This document shows, piece by piece, positions 42,816-53,107 of a stretch of DNA of 64,000 nt (position 1 is the stretch's first letter; the number at the start of each line of letters is the position of its first letter). The stretch is from Clostridium rhizosphaerae. GTDB lineage: Bacteria > Bacillota > Clostridia > Clostridiales > Clostridiaceae. A program made the translations under genes and the position numbers. The DNA lies in NCBI RefSeq assembly GCF_016765585.1, contig NZ_JAESWC010000018.1, forward strand, positions 124,001-188,000. The letters run 5' to 3'. Under the pieces are notes generated by a model. The model did not search any database. It had not been told where the DNA came from and saw nothing but the letters and a program-made list of their open reading frames with translations.

Positions 42816-44138
42816 TTACATATTTGCACTATTGTCATTAGAATTTATTATATAATCTTCATTCATTATTCCTAATTTGTGAATTACATAAAACATTATA
42901 GATAGCAGCATACCAATAACTGCAGCCAATGCCATTCCTTTTAACTCTACATCTCCAGGTAGTTTAATGCTTGCACCACTGACTCCTATAGCAAAAGTTA
43001 TAGCAGCTAAAATCATATTGTAGCTTTTACTTAAATCAACCTTTTGCTCTACAAACATTCTTAAACCTGAGGAAGCAATAACACCATAAAGAAGTATAGT
43101 TATTCCACCCATAACTGGTGCCGGTATTGACTGAATAGCTGCAGCAACTTTGCCTATACAGGAAAATACAACAGCAAGTATTGCAGCGCCTCTTATTACC
43201 CAAACAGAATAAACCTTTGTTAATGCCATTACTCCTATATTTTCACCATAAGTTGTATTTGGAGGTGAACCTGCAAATCCTGAAATTATATTACTTAAAC
43301 CATCACCAAGTAATGATAAGTGAAGACCTGGATCACTTATTAAGTCTCTATCGGTTATGTTTCCTGTAACTATAAGATGACTTATATGTTCAGCAAGTAC
43401 AACCAGGCATGCAGGTGCGATTATAAACACAGCTTTCAAATCAAATACTGGTGCAGTAAACTGCGGAAGTTTAAACCAAGGCGCATTTGCTACTGCGCTA
43501 AAATCTACCATACCCATTATAGCAGCTAATATATATCCGGAAACTACAGCTGTAAGTATAGGTATAATCTTAAAAAACTTTCTAAAAACTACTGAACCAA
43601 TTACTCCAACGAATAAAGTAAACATTGAAACTGTTATAATCCTCCAATCAGGAGTATAAGCTGCAACAACTTGTCCAACTTTTGTTGCTGAAGGAGCGAG
43701 ACCAGCCATTTGAGCAGCTGTTGGTGCCAATTCCAAACCAATTACAGCTACAACGGAACCCATAACCGGAGGCGGCATAACTACATCAATCCACTTAATT
43801 CCTACATATTTAATTATAAAAGATATTATAACAAAGAAAATTCCAAAGAAGATAAAACCGGATTGAGCATGTGCAAAACTTGCTCCCGAGCCAAGTATTA
43901 CAAAGGTTGGAGCAAGGAAAGCAAAGCTTGAACCTAGATAAGCAGGTATTTTACCTTTTGTTACAAAGGAATAAAGCAGAGTTCCCAAACCATTCATTAA
44001 GAGTGCAATAGCAGGGTTTACGTTAAATAAAAGCGGTACTAGAATCGTTGCACCAAACATAGCTGTAAGATGCTGAAAGCTTAATGGTATTGTTTCTAGA
44101 ATTGGTAGTCTTTCCTCAATGTCAATGTAATTTTTCAT
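42816..44138 (-). CDS. uraA: Uracil permease
   Basis: A 440-residue NCS2-family uracil/proton symporter with about 14 membrane segments. It has the family start IEERLPILETIPLSFQHLTA, the LGSSFAFLAP segment in the substrate region, the signature VVLAEHISHLIVTGNI with the conserved His-Glu, and the GSPPNTTYGENIGVMALTKV motif. It follows pyrR by 43 bases and shares its PyrR attenuator, so uptake is repressed when uridine nucleotides are plentiful. Confidence 0.93.
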   Translation of the reverse strand: MKNYIDIEERLPILETIPLSFQHLTAMFGATILVPLLFNVNPAIALLMNGLGTLLYSFVTKGKIPAYLGSSFAFLAPTFVILGSGASFAHAQSGFIFFGIFFVIISFIIKYVGIKWIDVVMPPPVMGSVVAVIGLELAPTAAQMAGLAPSATKVGQVVAAYTPDWRIITVSMFTLFVGVIGSVVFRKFFKIIPILTAVVSGYILAAIMGMVDFSAVANAPWFKLPQFTAPVFDLKAVFIIAPACLVVLAEHISHLIVTGNITDRDLISDPGLHLSLLGDGLSNIISGFAGSPPNTTYGENIGVMALTKVYSVWVIRGAAILAVVFSCIGKVAAAIQSIPAPVMGGITILLYGVIASSGLRMFVEQKVDLSKSYNMILAAITFAIGVSGASIKLPGDVELKGMALAAVIGMLLSIMFYVIHKLGIMNEDYIINSNDNSANM

Positions 44139-44181
44139 AAATTTTCCTCCTTCTTAGCCTCTCTGTGCTAACTTAAAAGAT

Positions 44182-44830
<649 letters not shown>

Positions 44831-44850
44831 AGGTATATTTATTGTTTCTA

Positions 44851-44879
44851 ATAATATCATACATTTCTTACTTAGGCAA
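44851..44879 (-). promoter_or_regulatory. Promoter of pyrR-uraA
   Basis: TTGCCT and TATTAT are separated by 17 bases on the minus strand, inside the last codons of rluD and the short gap. The implied start near 44844 places the PyrR-binding loop at the 5' end of the RNA. Confidence 0.6.
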
Positions 44880-45788
44880 TTCTTTTTCTAATATTTCTAT
44901 AACTTTTTTAAAATATTCTGGAGGCTCTGCTTCAAACTCCAAATACTCTCCAGTTACTGGGTGAACAAATCCTAAAACCTTAGCATGAAGCATTTGACCA
45001 TTTAAATTAAATCTTTGCTTTTTATAGCCATAAACTGGATCTCCAACTAATGGATGACCTATAAAGGACATATGAACTCTTATCTGATGGGTTCTTCCAG
45101 TTTCAAGTCTGCATTCTATGAGAGAACTGCTTTTAAATCTTTTTATAACCTTATAATGAGTTATAGCTTCTCTTCCGCCTTTAATTACTGCAATTTTAAT
45201 TCTATCAACAGGATGTCTTGCAAGAGGTTGATTTACGGTTCCTTCCTCTTCTTTAATAATACCTTCTGCTAAAGCAATATAAACTCTTTTCATAGAATGA
45301 TTCTTGAGCTGCTCAGCTAGCTTATTGTGAGCAAAATCGTTTTTAGCTACTACAAGTACCCCAGAAGTATCTTTATCTATTCTATGAACTATTCCAGGCC
45401 TTGAAACACCATTTATTCCAGATAAGTCTGTACAGTGATTTAGAAGTGCATTTACCAAGGTTCCTTCATAAACTCCAGAAGCAGGATGAACAACCATTCC
45501 CTGAGGCTTATTAACAACAATAACATCCTTATCTTCATAAAGTATATCAAGAGGAATATCTTCTGGTTTTAAATCAAGCATTGCAGGAGAAGGTATAGTT
45601 AATTCTACTTTATCTCCTGACTTAAGCTTGTAATTGCTTTTTTTAGAAATCTTATTAATAACAGCATTGCCTTCTTCTATTAAATTTTGAATAAAGGATC
45701 TAGACTTATCCAGAAGCATTTTTGAAAGATATACATCAAGCCTTATATTCTCATATTCTTTATCTACTATAAATTCTTTAAACTCCAT
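44868..45788 (-). CDS. RluD-family 23S rRNA pseudouridine synthase
   Basis: The 306-residue protein has an N-terminal S4 domain (RLDVYLSKMLLDKSRSFIQN) and a catalytic domain with HRIDKDTSGVLVVAKN, whose Asp is the nucleophile, plus GRTHQIRVHMSFIGHPLVGD. It is the RluD/YlyB type that modifies 23S rRNA. The ATG overlaps the lspA stop (TAATG), a very common Firmicute pairing. Confidence 0.92.
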   Translation of the reverse strand: MEFKEFIVDKEYENIRLDVYLSKMLLDKSRSFIQNLIEEGNAVINKISKKSNYKLKSGDKVELTIPSPAMLDLKPEDIPLDILYEDKDVIVVNKPQGMVVHPASGVYEGTLVNALLNHCTDLSGINGVSRPGIVHRIDKDTSGVLVVAKNDFAHNKLAEQLKNHSMKRVYIALAEGIIKEEEGTVNQPLARHPVDRIKIAVIKGGREAITHYKVIKRFKSSSLIECRLETGRTHQIRVHMSFIGHPLVGDPVYGYKKQRFNLNGQMLHAKVLGFVHPVTGEYLEFEAEPPEYFKKVIEILEKELPK

Positions 45789-46234
45789 TACTTTTCATCC
45801 CTTAAAATGCATATAGCTAGTAAAGCAGTTCCAACTACTACCAGCATATCTGCAAAGTTAAATGTTGGAAAATAATAAACATCCTTATAATGAAACATAA
45901 TAAAATCTACAACATATTTATAAACATATCTGTCGATAAGATTTCCTATGGCTCCACTTATAATTAAAGCTAGACTCATTCTTAAAACTTTTGACTTAGG
46001 CTTGTATTTGAGCAGATAATAAACCATTGCTATTGAAACGAGTGAAGTTACAATAGCAAGAGGTAGCACTCTGTTTTGAAATATACCAAAGGCTGCTCCT
46101 CTGTTTTCAAGATAAGAAAAACTGAATATATTATTAATCACCACTATCTCATCAACATTTGTTAAACTTTTTAATGCCCAAATCTTTGTAATTCTATCTA
46201 TAACCAAACCTAAAATAACTATTAATATTTCCAT
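45788..46234 (-). CDS. lspA: Lipoprotein signal peptidase II
   Basis: LspA cuts the signal peptide of prolipoproteins after lipid is attached. The 148-residue protein has four membrane segments and the catalytic aspartates in GAIGNLIDRYVYKYVVDFIM and TFNFADMLVVVG, plus the NRGAAFGIF motif. I use ATG 46234 because GGAG is six bases before it; ATG 46240 is also possible. It is followed by rluD. Confidence 0.93.
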   Translation of the reverse strand: MEILIVILGLVIDRITKIWALKSLTNVDEIVVINNIFSFSYLENRGAAFGIFQNRVLPLAIVTSLVSIAMVYYLLKYKPKSKVLRMSLALIISGAIGNLIDRYVYKYVVDFIMFHYKDVYYFPTFNFADMLVVVGTALLAICILRDEK

Positions 46235-46266
46235 CCCCATCTCCACCTTCTTGTAACTTTGTAAAC

Positions 46267-46893
46267 TTAATCTGGAAGCTGATTTTTATACTGATCATTG
46301 CTTATTTGTTCTATTGGCTCAACATAATCAGCGTCTTCATCTAAAAAATCATAATCAGTATTTTCTCTCCAGTCAAACCTCTGAACATCCTGATAACTAT
46401 CTTCGGCATCGTAGCCAACTTCATAATTCTGCTCATCAAAATCATTAAACCCATATCCAAACGGGCGTCCTAAAACATATTCCTCAAGAGGTCTGTTATT
46501 CTTTTCTCTTGGTCTTGAATCATTAGCTTCATCTTGGCATTTTACACATAAGTGTGCATATGGAATAAATTCCAATCTCTCTTCCGGAATATCCTTACCG
46601 CACATATGGCACTTTCCATAGGTTCCTTCTTCAATGCTTCTTAGACCTTCATCTATTTTTTTAACTACTGTTAATTCATGTTCCTTAAGAGCCATGCCTC
46701 TTTCCTGATCAAATACCTCAGAAGCGATATCTGACGGATGATTGTCATACATAGAAAGCTCAGAAATTTCATCAGCCATCTCAACCTTTGAAATAAAAGC
46801 TTCATTTTGTTCCATCTGTTTTAATAAATTTACTATATCTTTTCTTTCCTCTTGAAGCTTATTTTTAAAGTACAACATCTTTTTATTATCCAT
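46267..46893 (-). CDS. yteA: YteA-type DksA/TraR zinc-finger protein
   Basis: The 208-residue protein has an N-terminal coiled-coil (YFKNKLQEERKDIVNLLKQM), the conserved YDNHPSDIASEVFDQERGMA, and a four-cysteine zinc finger (CHMCGKDIPEERLEFIPYAH, then CVKCQ). An acidic C-terminal tail follows. The relatives in B. subtilis are sporulation-associated (YteA). It probably contacts RNA polymerase, as DksA does, but this is not shown. It precedes lspA by 20 bases. Confidence 0.85.
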   Translation of the reverse strand: MDNKKMLYFKNKLQEERKDIVNLLKQMEQNEAFISKVEMADEISELSMYDNHPSDIASEVFDQERGMALKEHELTVVKKIDEGLRSIEEGTYGKCHMCGKDIPEERLEFIPYAHLCVKCQDEANDSRPREKNNRPLEEYVLGRPFGYGFNDFDEQNYEVGYDAEDSYQDVQRFDWRENTDYDFLDEDADYVEPIEQISNDQYKNQLPD

Positions 46894-46958
46894 ATAATAC
46901 CACCCACCTATTTTTATTATATCTCTAATTATTTTGTCATAAATAGAGGATTTTATTA

Positions 46959-48257
46959 CTAGCAGGTAGTTATATTTAAAAATTCACTGAAATATTTTAA
47001 AGAATCAGTAAAAGAAATATTTGTGCATTCCCAATTATCCACTATTGTGATATTTTTATTTCTTACTGACATAGCAGCAAAAGCCAAGGCTATTCTATGG
47101 TCACCAAAGGATTTTATATGTATTTCTTTTTCTAAAAATTTATTTTCTCCAATTATCTCCATGTGTTCATCGGAATAGCTCAAACATAAACCTGCCGCTT
47201 TAAGATTTTCAGCAACAGCTTCAATTCTATTACTTTCCTTATATTTAAGTTCCTGTATGCCCTCAAAAACAGTCTTTCCGCTGCTGAAGGCCGCTAGCAC
47301 TGCAAGCATTGGAATTTCATCTATGATACTTGGTATAATATCTTTTGAAATACTAATTCCTTTAAGTGAGCTGCTTTTAGCTTCTATATATCCTATTTCT
47401 TCTTCATTGTATATATCAGAAACTTTATACTCAATATCTGCTCCCATAAGCAGCAGTATATCCAAGTATTTTCTTCTTCTTTTATTTAATAGTATGTTAT
47501 TAATCCTTATGGAAGAATCTTTGCTTAATAAAGCTGCTGCAATTAAAAACGCAGCAGAAGAGATATCTCCGGGAATATACATATCTTTTGCCTTAATATT
47601 TGATTTTTTTATCGATATGCTCTTATCAACTATCTCAATATCTGAACCCAATGCTTTAAACATTTTTTCAGTATGGTCTCTGGTAAAGTTTTTTTCCAAA
47701 ACTGTAGTATGTCCATGGGCCAAAAATCCCGCAATTAAAATACTGGATTTTACTTGAGCTGAATCAACAGGCATTTCATAATTTATACCAATTAGAGGAT
47801 TTGCTTTTTTGATACTTAAAGGTATCCTGCTATTTTCACTTGATATTTGTGCTCCCATTTGACTTAAGGGCTGAATAATTCTTCCCATAGGGCGTTTTCT
47901 CAGAGAATAATCACCATCTATAACAGCTTCGATACCACAGCCTGCAAGAAGTCCGCACATAAGTCTTGCTGTTGTTCCTGAATTACCTGCATCAAGCGTA
48001 CCTAGTGATGATTTAAAATTTTCATAGCCTGGTGAAGACACTAAAATGCCACTGCCTCGATAATCAATATTTACTCCAAGTTTTCTCATACAGTTTAACG
48101 TAGACAAACAATCCATGCTGTCTGGAAAATTAGATATTTTATACTTTCCTTTTGCTAAAGCTCCTATTATCAATGCTCTATGAGCTATAGATTTGTCACC
48201 TTTGAATTCTAACATACTTTTTATTGTCTGATTTTTTGGTTGAAGTTTTACCTTCAT
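46959..48257 (-). CDS. aroA: EPSP synthase
   Basis: AroA joins shikimate 3-phosphate and phosphoenolpyruvate in the shikimate pathway. The 432-residue protein has the class signature LDAGNSGTTARLMCGLLAG, the RKRPMGRIIQPLSQMGAQI motif, GDISSAAFLIAAALL, and the C-terminal ESNRIEAVAENLKAAG. It lies five bases after aroF in a small aro operon. No unusual residues are seen in the glyphosate-contact GNSGT loop. Confidence 0.94.
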   Translation of the reverse strand: MKVKLQPKNQTIKSMLEFKGDKSIAHRALIIGALAKGKYKISNFPDSMDCLSTLNCMRKLGVNIDYRGSGILVSSPGYENFKSSLGTLDAGNSGTTARLMCGLLAGCGIEAVIDGDYSLRKRPMGRIIQPLSQMGAQISSENSRIPLSIKKANPLIGINYEMPVDSAQVKSSILIAGFLAHGHTTVLEKNFTRDHTEKMFKALGSDIEIVDKSISIKKSNIKAKDMYIPGDISSAAFLIAAALLSKDSSIRINNILLNKRRRKYLDILLLMGADIEYKVSDIYNEEEIGYIEAKSSSLKGISISKDIIPSIIDEIPMLAVLAAFSSGKTVFEGIQELKYKESNRIEAVAENLKAAGLCLSYSDEHMEIIGENKFLEKEIHIKSFGDHRIALAFAAMSVRNKNITIVDNWECTNISFTDSLKYFSEFLNITTC

Positions 48258-48261
48258 ATAA

Positions 48262-49062
48262 TTACAAACTCCTCTTTAGCTTTTGAATATTATTAATTAT
48301 TTCTTTTAAGCTATCTAATGAAATTGTTTGTCTTGCATCTGATACAGAATTGTCTGGATTTATGTGACTTTCAATTATAAGGCCATCTGCTCCAGCTGCA
48401 ATAGAAGCAAGAGACATAGCTGGAACAAGCTCTCTAAGCCCAGTTCCATGGCTAGGATCAACTATGACAGGCAATCTATACTTCTCCTTAATAACTGCAA
48501 CACTATTTAGATCCAATGTGTTTCTTGTATAGCTTTCAAAGGTTCTTATGCCTCTTTCGCAAAGAACAACATTTTCATTTCCTCCAATTATTATATATTC
48601 CGCTGCATAAAGCCATTCTGATAAGGTTGCACTTATCCCTCTCTTTAAAAGTATAGGAACGTTAATTTTTCCAAGTTCCTTTAAAAGAGGGTAATTATAC
48701 ATATTCCTGGAACCTATTTGAACCATATCAGCATATTTTATAACTTCTTCTATATCCCTTATATCCATTACTTCAGTCACTACAGGTATGTCAACTTTTT
48801 TAGAAACCTCACTCAAAATTTTCAAACCTTCATATTGAAGCCCTTGAAAATCGTATGGTGATGTTCGCGGCTTAAAGGCACCTCCTCTAAGCATATTAAC
48901 ACCCATAACTTTAAGAGATTTTGCAATATTAACCATTATTTCATAGCTTTCTACAGAACACGGTCCTGAAATAATAACTTTTTCATTGCCTCCGATTATC
49001 GTATCTCTTACTTTTACTTTGATGTCATTACCACTGCTTTTGTCTACTAACAAGTCTTTCAT
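48262..49062 (-). CDS. aroF: DAHP synthase, AroF type
   Basis: This enzyme joins phosphoenolpyruvate and erythrose 4-phosphate to start the shikimate pathway. The 266-residue protein is the short type without a regulatory domain and has [53 protein letters not shown] and [12 protein letters not shown]. It stands between mtnN and aroA. Confidence 0.94.
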   Translation of the reverse strand: MKDLLVDKSSGNDIKVKVRDTIIGGNEKVIISGPCSVESYEIMVNIAKSLKVMGVNMLRGGAFKPRTSPYDFQGLQYEGLKILSEVSKKVDIPVVTEVMDIRDIEEVIKYADMVQIGSRNMYNYPLLKELGKINVPILLKRGISATLSEWLYAAEYIIIGGNENVVLCERGIRTFESYTRNTLDLNSVAVIKEKYRLPVIVDPSHGTGLRELVPAMSLASIAAGADGLIIESHINPDNSVSDARQTISLDSLKEIINNIQKLKRSL

Positions 49063-49073
49063 TAATCAATCAC

Positions 49074-49763
49074 CTACATATTTTCTAGCATTCCTCTAAG
49101 TATATTAACTGAATTATTTACTGCTATATATTTAAATTTTTCATAATCCATATGTGCACCCGTATTAGCATTGTCTGAAATGGATCTTATTACAACAAAA
49201 GGTACATTATTTAAATAACAAACCTGAGCAATACTGCCGCCTTCCATTTCACACGCCAAAGCATCAAATTCATCTTTTAGCCATTTAATTTTTGTTAAAT
49301 CAGCTACAAATTGATCACCTGTAACAATTCTACCAAGAAAGCTTTTACTTGCAAGGTGCTTTTTGCAGGCCGCTTGTGCTTTTTCTACTAGCTCTGTAGA
49401 ACACTTAAAATCAAAGGTATCAAGCCTTGGGATTTGGCCAAGCTTATCTCCAAAAGCTGCGGTGTCCATATCATGCTGCACAAGATTATCTGCTATTACT
49501 ATATCACCTGGATTTATGTTTTCTCCAATTCCTCCAGCTATACCTACATTAATTATATAATCCGCATTAAAATCATCTACAAGTATCTGAGCACAAACAG
49601 CAGCATTAACTTTACCTATTCCGCTTCTAACTACAACAGCTTTTTGTCCCCAAAGTGTTCCACAGTTAAATTCCATCATAGCTTTGTTTTCTTTTCTTTC
49701 CAATTCTATTTCCTTTAATAGAATTTCGACTTCTTCATCCATTGCTCCTATAATACCAATCAT
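49074..49763 (-). CDS. mtnN: MTA/SAH nucleosidase
   Basis: This enzyme cleaves adenine from 5'-methylthioadenosine and S-adenosylhomocysteine. The 229-residue protein has the start IGIIGAMDEEVEILL, the GIGKVNAAVCAQILVDDF stretch, and the catalytic region LACEMEGGSIAQVCYLNNVP followed by VIRSISDNAN, with Glu and Asp in place. It overlaps the aroB stop by four bases. Its place inside an aro operon is unusual, though it salvages a by-product of methylation and is not a shikimate step. Confidence 0.94.
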   Translation of the reverse strand: MIGIIGAMDEEVEILLKEIELERKENKAMMEFNCGTLWGQKAVVVRSGIGKVNAAVCAQILVDDFNADYIINVGIAGGIGENINPGDIVIADNLVQHDMDTAAFGDKLGQIPRLDTFDFKCSTELVEKAQAACKKHLASKSFLGRIVTGDQFVADLTKIKWLKDEFDALACEMEGGSIAQVCYLNNVPFVVIRSISDNANTGAHMDYEKFKYIAVNNSVNILRGMLENM

Positions 49764-50842
49764 TTATTAAATACCTCCATAGTAATACTGTTTTTAAGCG
49801 CCCATAGTATATCATCTTCTTTTACTTCAACTTTGATTCTGCACTTATTCAAATTCTCTAATAACACAAAGTTTATTTTATCATTATTCTTCTTATCATG
49901 CTTTATAGCATACAAAAACGCTTCATAATTGTCAACTTTATAGCTTGTTGGCAGGCCTAGTTTTGTATACAGCTTAATTGCATTTTTATATACATCGCTT
50001 TCTAGTTTAAGAAGCTTTTCAGATAACTTTAAAGCCGTAAGAATCCCTAAAGCTACAGCAATTCCATGAGGAATTGTATAACCAGATTCTGCTTCAATTG
50101 CATGAGCTGTAGTATGTCCGAAATTCAATATATTTCTAAAAGCTTTGTCGTTATAATCTTGAGCAATAACTTCTGCTTTGATTTTTAAACATTCTTTTAT
50201 AATAGATAGATAAATTGAATCTTCGAATGAAAACAAGCCGCTTGAATTGTTATTCAAAAAATCAAGAATGTTCTTATCCATAATGACACCATATTTTATT
50301 ATTTCTCCAAATCCTTCTAACAAATGTTCTTTGCTAAGTGTTTTTAAAAAATGAGTAGATATATAAACCAGTTTCGGATTATAAAAACACCCAATAATAT
50401 TTTTAATCCCTCTATAATTATATCCCGATTTTCCTCCAATACAACTATCTACTTGAGAAACAAGAGTAGTTGGAACATTGATAAATTTTATTCCTCTCAT
50501 AAAGGTTGCAGCCGCAAAGGCAGCCATATCACCCACTACCCCGCCGCCTATTGCTATTATAACACTATTTTTGTCTGCCTCGTTTTCAAGCAGATGGTTA
50601 TAAATGAAACTTATAGTATCAATACTTTTATTGTCTTCTCCATGGTTAAAAACGCATAAACTAGCATTAAGTGTATTTGCAAACTCAATAAACAAAGCTT
50701 CATATTTTTTATGTACACAGCTATCTGTAACAATAAATATTTTTGTATTTTCATTAATATTAGCTTTTAGAACATCATAAAACCCTTCAAAGGAATTATC
50801 AATATATACATTATAGCAGTCAGCTACCTTAAGAATATTCAT
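49760..50842 (-). CDS. aroB: 3-Dehydroquinate synthase
   Basis: AroB closes DAHP to 3-dehydroquinate using NAD and a metal. The 360-residue protein has the NAD site GGGVVGDMAAFAAATFMRGI, the conserved PTTLVSQVDSCIGGKSGYNY, and metal-binding histidines in LNFGHTTAHAIEAESGYTIP and HGIAVALG. ATG 50842 has GGAGG. It heads the operon aroB-mtnN-aroF-aroA. Confidence 0.94.
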   Translation of the reverse strand: MNILKVADCYNVYIDNSFEGFYDVLKANINENTKIFIVTDSCVHKKYEALFIEFANTLNASLCVFNHGEDNKSIDTISFIYNHLLENEADKNSVIIAIGGGVVGDMAAFAAATFMRGIKFINVPTTLVSQVDSCIGGKSGYNYRGIKNIIGCFYNPKLVYISTHFLKTLSKEHLLEGFGEIIKYGVIMDKNILDFLNNNSSGLFSFEDSIYLSIIKECLKIKAEVIAQDYNDKAFRNILNFGHTTAHAIEAESGYTIPHGIAVALGILTALKLSEKLLKLESDVYKNAIKLYTKLGLPTSYKVDNYEAFLYAIKHDKKNNDKINFVLLENLNKCRIKVEVKEDDILWALKNSITMEVFNK

Positions 50843-50884
50843 GTTACTACCTCCTTGCTGCTATTGCCAGTATAATAATAAATA

Positions 50885-50910
50885 GAAAAATCCCACTCCT
50901 AAGAGTGAGA
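50885..50910 (-). terminator. Terminator after divIVA
   Basis: TCTCACTC and GAGTGGGA pair around TTAG and are followed by TTTTTCTATT on the minus strand. It starts six bases past the divIVA stop. Confidence 0.88.
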
Positions 50911-50915
50911 TTATG

Positions 50916-51551
50916 TTAATCTCCTTTTACAAAGAAATTTTTAATTTCACTTAAATTATCTTCAGTTAAATCCTCATCATTTATACTTTTTACTTTGAAG
51001 TTCTTTTCCTTTCCAGGCTCTGCATTAAAAGAATCTTCAAGATCTATATCTTTTTCCTTTATAGTATCTTCAACAGTAGATCCAATATTATAGTTCTTAA
51101 TAAAATCTTTTTCAAGTGAATTAAACATTTCAACTTGAGTATTCATAAAGTTTTTAAATTTAGCTCTGAATTTAACAAACTCCTGCTTTAACTGCTCATA
51201 GTCATCATTAATTTTCATAACATCATTATGGGCTTTATCTAAAATTCTTTGAGCTGACTCATTAGCATTTTTTATAATTAAATCCGCTTCCTTCTGCGCA
51301 ATACTCTTAGATTGTTCAGCTGCATTTTGTGCTAAAACTAAAGTGTTTTGTATAGTAGTTTCCATTTTAGCGTAGTGCTCTACTTTATCTGTTAAACTCG
51401 TAACCTTTTCTTTCATTGAAGAATTCTCTTTATATAAAGCTTCGTAGTCTTCAGCTATTTTATCTAAAAATTCATCAACTTCCTCTGCTGAATATCCTCT
51501 AAAAACTTTTTTAAACTCTTTATTTGTTATGTCCATTGCTGTTATTTTCAA
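50916..51551 (-). CDS. divIVA: Cell division protein DivIVA
   Basis: DivIVA coats curved membrane at poles and division sites. The protein begins KITAMDITNKEFKKVFRGYS and AEEVDEFLDKIAEDYEALYK, the lipid-binding N-terminal domain, followed by a long coiled coil (residues about 35-140) and a charged tail. I use TTG 51551 because GAGGTGG lies before it and the family begins with this segment. It ends the yggS-sepF-yggT-ylmH-divIVA operon, which is near-universal in Firmicutes. Confidence 0.9.
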   Translation of the reverse strand: MKITAMDITNKEFKKVFRGYSAEEVDEFLDKIAEDYEALYKENSSMKEKVTSLTDKVEHYAKMETTIQNTLVLAQNAAEQSKSIAQKEADLIIKNANESAQRILDKAHNDVMKINDDYEQLKQEFVKFRAKFKNFMNTQVEMFNSLEKDFIKNYNIGSTVEDTIKEKDIDLEDSFNAEPGKEKNFKVKSINDEDLTEDNLSEIKNFFVKGD

Positions 51552-51563
51552 ACTTACCACCTC

Positions 51564-52334
51564 TTATATGTATTTTTTAACTAATAATTTTAATCTACCT
51601 TTTTGAGTAGCTCCAGTCTGCTCTGAAATTTTAAATTTTCCATATCCTCTTATAGTTAATATACTGTCTATTTCAATATTAAAATCCTTTTCCAAAACTT
51701 CACTATAGTCAACAAGTACTTTTGAACTTTGAATTAATGAAACAGCTTTCGCTCTAGACAAGTTGCACAAAGAACTCACTATACAGTCAAGCCTAAGTGA
51801 AGTAGTAGAAATAATACTATCCTTAGTGTTTTTCCTTATTTGCTGTATATCATGTAAATCTACTAATCTTATCTCACAAGGGCAGTTTCCTACCTTGTTA
51901 AGGTTAAGTTTTAAGTAATCAAAGATATCCTCGCAAATTGCTGCATAGCAAATGCCCTCATCTATAACTAAATCGCCGAGCTTTTCTCTCCTTATTCCAA
52001 GTCCCACTAATGCTCCAAGGTAATCCTTATGCTCCAGCTTTATAAATTTAGACTTATTTTCTATCCTAATGATCTTCACAGGATAATCATAAACCTCATC
52101 TTTAGAAAAAGCTAAAATTCTTCTCTCACTGTCTTGAAAAATTCCATAGGAAAAAATATTCACATCAAAATTAGCTTGTAAGCTTTCAATACCTTTCCAC
52201 ACATTTGGCGAAACAAATTCATTTGTAAAAACAGGCTGATATGTAAGCTCTGCCAATTTTATTTTATCATAAAGGTTTGATATTAAGCTTTTATCCTCAG
52301 ATGAAATACTATTTGTAAAGTTCTTTTTATCCAT
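51564..52334 (-). CDS. ylmH: RqcP/YlmH S4-domain protein
   Basis: The 256-residue protein has an N-terminal domain with RRILAFSKDEVYDYPVKIIR, a central GALVGLGIRREKLGDLVIDE, and a C-terminal S4 domain (RLDCIVSSLCNLSRAKAVSL). B. subtilis YlmH (RqcP) helps RqcH move the tRNA during alanine tailing on stalled large subunits. It lies in the division operon between yggT and divIVA, as in other Firmicutes; RqcH is encoded at 39791-41521. Confidence 0.92.
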   Translation of the reverse strand: MDKKNFTNSISSEDKSLISNLYDKIKLAELTYQPVFTNEFVSPNVWKGIESLQANFDVNIFSYGIFQDSERRILAFSKDEVYDYPVKIIRIENKSKFIKLEHKDYLGALVGLGIRREKLGDLVIDEGICYAAICEDIFDYLKLNLNKVGNCPCEIRLVDLHDIQQIRKNTKDSIISTTSLRLDCIVSSLCNLSRAKAVSLIQSSKVLVDYSEVLEKDFNIEIDSILTIRGYGKFKISEQTGATQKGRLKLLVKKYI

Positions 52335-52609
52335 TAAAAAATCATTCCTACAATAGAAATAACAACTACGCGAAGAATAACTAAAACAAAATATGCAATA
52401 ATCGGAGAGAAATCAAGCATCATTGAAGGAAATAATTTCTCTTGGAGTCTTCTTGCAGGTGCCATAAATGGCTCAGTAAATATGTGAAGAATATCAACAA
52501 AAGCATTGGTTCTTCCTCTTAAAAACCAAGATAATATTACATCAATAAAAATTGCATATTCTAAAAGATTAAACAGAATATTTACAGCATTAATTATAGT
52601 ATTACTCAT
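52334..52609 (-). CDS. YggT/YlmG family membrane protein
   Basis: A 91-residue protein with two membrane segments (IINAVNILFNLLEYAIFIDV and IIAYFVLVILRVVVISIVGM) and the family loop FTEPFMAPARRLQE. Relatives in plastids and cyanobacteria influence nucleoid or division placement; the bacterial role is not known. Its stop overlaps the ylmH start. Confidence 0.9.
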   Translation of the reverse strand: MSNTIINAVNILFNLLEYAIFIDVILSWFLRGRTNAFVDILHIFTEPFMAPARRLQEKLFPSMMLDFSPIIAYFVLVILRVVVISIVGMIF

Positions 52610-52623
52610 AATTTCCTCCAGAT

Positions 52624-53085
52624 TTACTTAGTCCAGTTTAATATTCCTTTGCTTGTCAGTTCATTTTTTAAATCATTTGAAACCTCAACATTTGACGGTG
52701 ATAAAATATATACTCCTTTTTCAACCTGTTGAAGTTCTCCGCTTAATGCATAACAAGCCCCGCCTATAAAGTCTAAAAGTCTTTGCGCAACCTTTGATTC
52801 AAGAGAAGTTGTATTTACAACAACAATCTTTCTATTTTTAAGATTATCACAAATATTTGCAGCCTCATCATAATCATTTGGCTTTATAATAACTACCTTT
52901 GCTGAAGCAGCAGTATGTATATTTACAACTTTATTGCTTTGTTTCTTATTTGAAGTAAAAATTGACTCTACTTCACTTTCTTCAGAATCAAGAGCCATTT
53001 CTTCTCTTTCTTCTCTTTCATCAAAATCAACCTCTTCCTCAAGACCTAAAAATCCCATTACCTTGTTCATCATTTTTCCACTCAT
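52624..53085 (-). CDS. sepF: Division protein SepF
   Basis: SepF anchors FtsZ to the membrane and arranges it. The 153-residue protein has an N-terminal amphipathic helix ([13 protein letters not shown]), an acidic linker and the SepF core [20 protein letters not shown], then [20 protein letters not shown] and GACYALSG. ftsZ is not in this window. Confidence 0.94.
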   Translation of the reverse strand: MSGKMMNKVMGFLGLEEEVDFDEREEREEMALDSEESEVESIFTSNKKQSNKVVNIHTAASAKVVIIKPNDYDEAANICDNLKNRKIVVVNTTSLESKVAQRLLDFIGGACYALSGELQQVEKGVYILSPSNVEVSNDLKNELTSKGILNWTK

Positions 53086-53107
53086 TTTATTTCCTCCTAT
53101 GTCTTTT

